A stretch of 64,000 bases of DNA. Origin: Sulfuritalea sp. (GTDB lineage Bacteria; Pseudomonadota; Gammaproteobacteria; Burkholderiales; Rhodocyclaceae). Positions 63,972 to 64,000 of this stretch are shown piece after piece. Made by a program: the position numbers and the translations under genes. The stretch covers positions 21,360 through 85,359 of the forward strand of contig JAIPCF010000002.1 of assembly GCA_021738385.1 (NCBI GenBank). Reading direction: 5' to 3'. Numbering within the stretch: position 1 is the stretch's first letter; every line of letters begins with the position of its first letter. Under the pieces are notes generated by a model. It saw only the letters and a list, made by a program, of their open reading frames with translations, had not been told where the DNA came from and ran no database searches.

Positions 63972-64000
63972 CTATTTTGGCTCCCTTCGCTCGCGATTGG

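Overview
The window is ordinary chromosomal DNA of a Betaproteobacterium. The high-affinity cbb3 oxidase set, FNR/Rrf2 regulators, paired minor-pilin clusters next to ispH, and purD-purK-sua5 and dusB-fis-purH neighbourhoods best fit Rhodocyclales or a close relative. That placement comes from gene content alone. Coding density is high, no phage, integrase, transposase or CRISPR array is visible, and most genes are housekeeping.

Layout. 1-12,500: end of a universal stress protein, a hemerythrin-domain protein, then the cbb3 oxidase region read on the minus strand. It holds ccoNOQP, with a perfect FNR box upstream and a terminator after ccoP, then ccoG-ccoH, and the regulator and maturation genes (rrf2-fnr, ccoI-ccoS). 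A second hemerythrin gene lies between ccoN and fnr. An SDR dehydrogenase and tRNA-Thr follow. 12,800-20,821: an MSHA-type pseudopilin operon (mshC, D, O, P) ending in a very large MshQ-like exported protein. 21,303-30,491: a type IV pilus minor-pilin operon (pilin, fimT, pilV, W, X, Y1) and a TonB-like protein. Neither pilin cluster carries its assembly ATPase, platform or secretin here, so both presumably use machinery encoded elsewhere.

30,610-43,000: mostly minus-strand housekeeping genes: ispH-fkpB-lspA-ileS-ribF, amiC-tsaE, (queG on plus), sseA-SpoIIAA-like, hup, mnmA, nudJ. 43,055-48,068: plus-strand ilvE, zinc-finger protein, waaF, an NTF2-like protein, a YheT-type hydrolase and a phosphomannomutase/phosphoglucomutase. 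48,153-52,969: alaS and a ugpB-ugpQ pair without permeases. 53,116-55,708: a duplicated four-helix membrane protein, tRNA-Arg, a DUF2855 protein, a small membrane protein and tRNA-Ala. 55,790-64,000: sua5, purK, purD, purH, fis, dusB and ubiH, whose start is disturbed next to a G/C-tract repeat at the window edge.

I found no complete new system. The most unusual signals are: (i) a repeat that appears to have entered ispH in frame and recurs between pmm and alaS; (ii) a three-copy intergenic element with a G-quadruplex-like core that supplies the first codons of lspA and the stop codons of ileS and sseA; (iii) a strongly over-represented 9-mer, AAAAGTCGG, that resembles an uptake-sequence distribution; (iv) an MshQ-like giant in which a lectin-like domain seems to be split by an inserted domain; and (v) a PilY1 with a cysteine-rich insert and a duplicated beta module.
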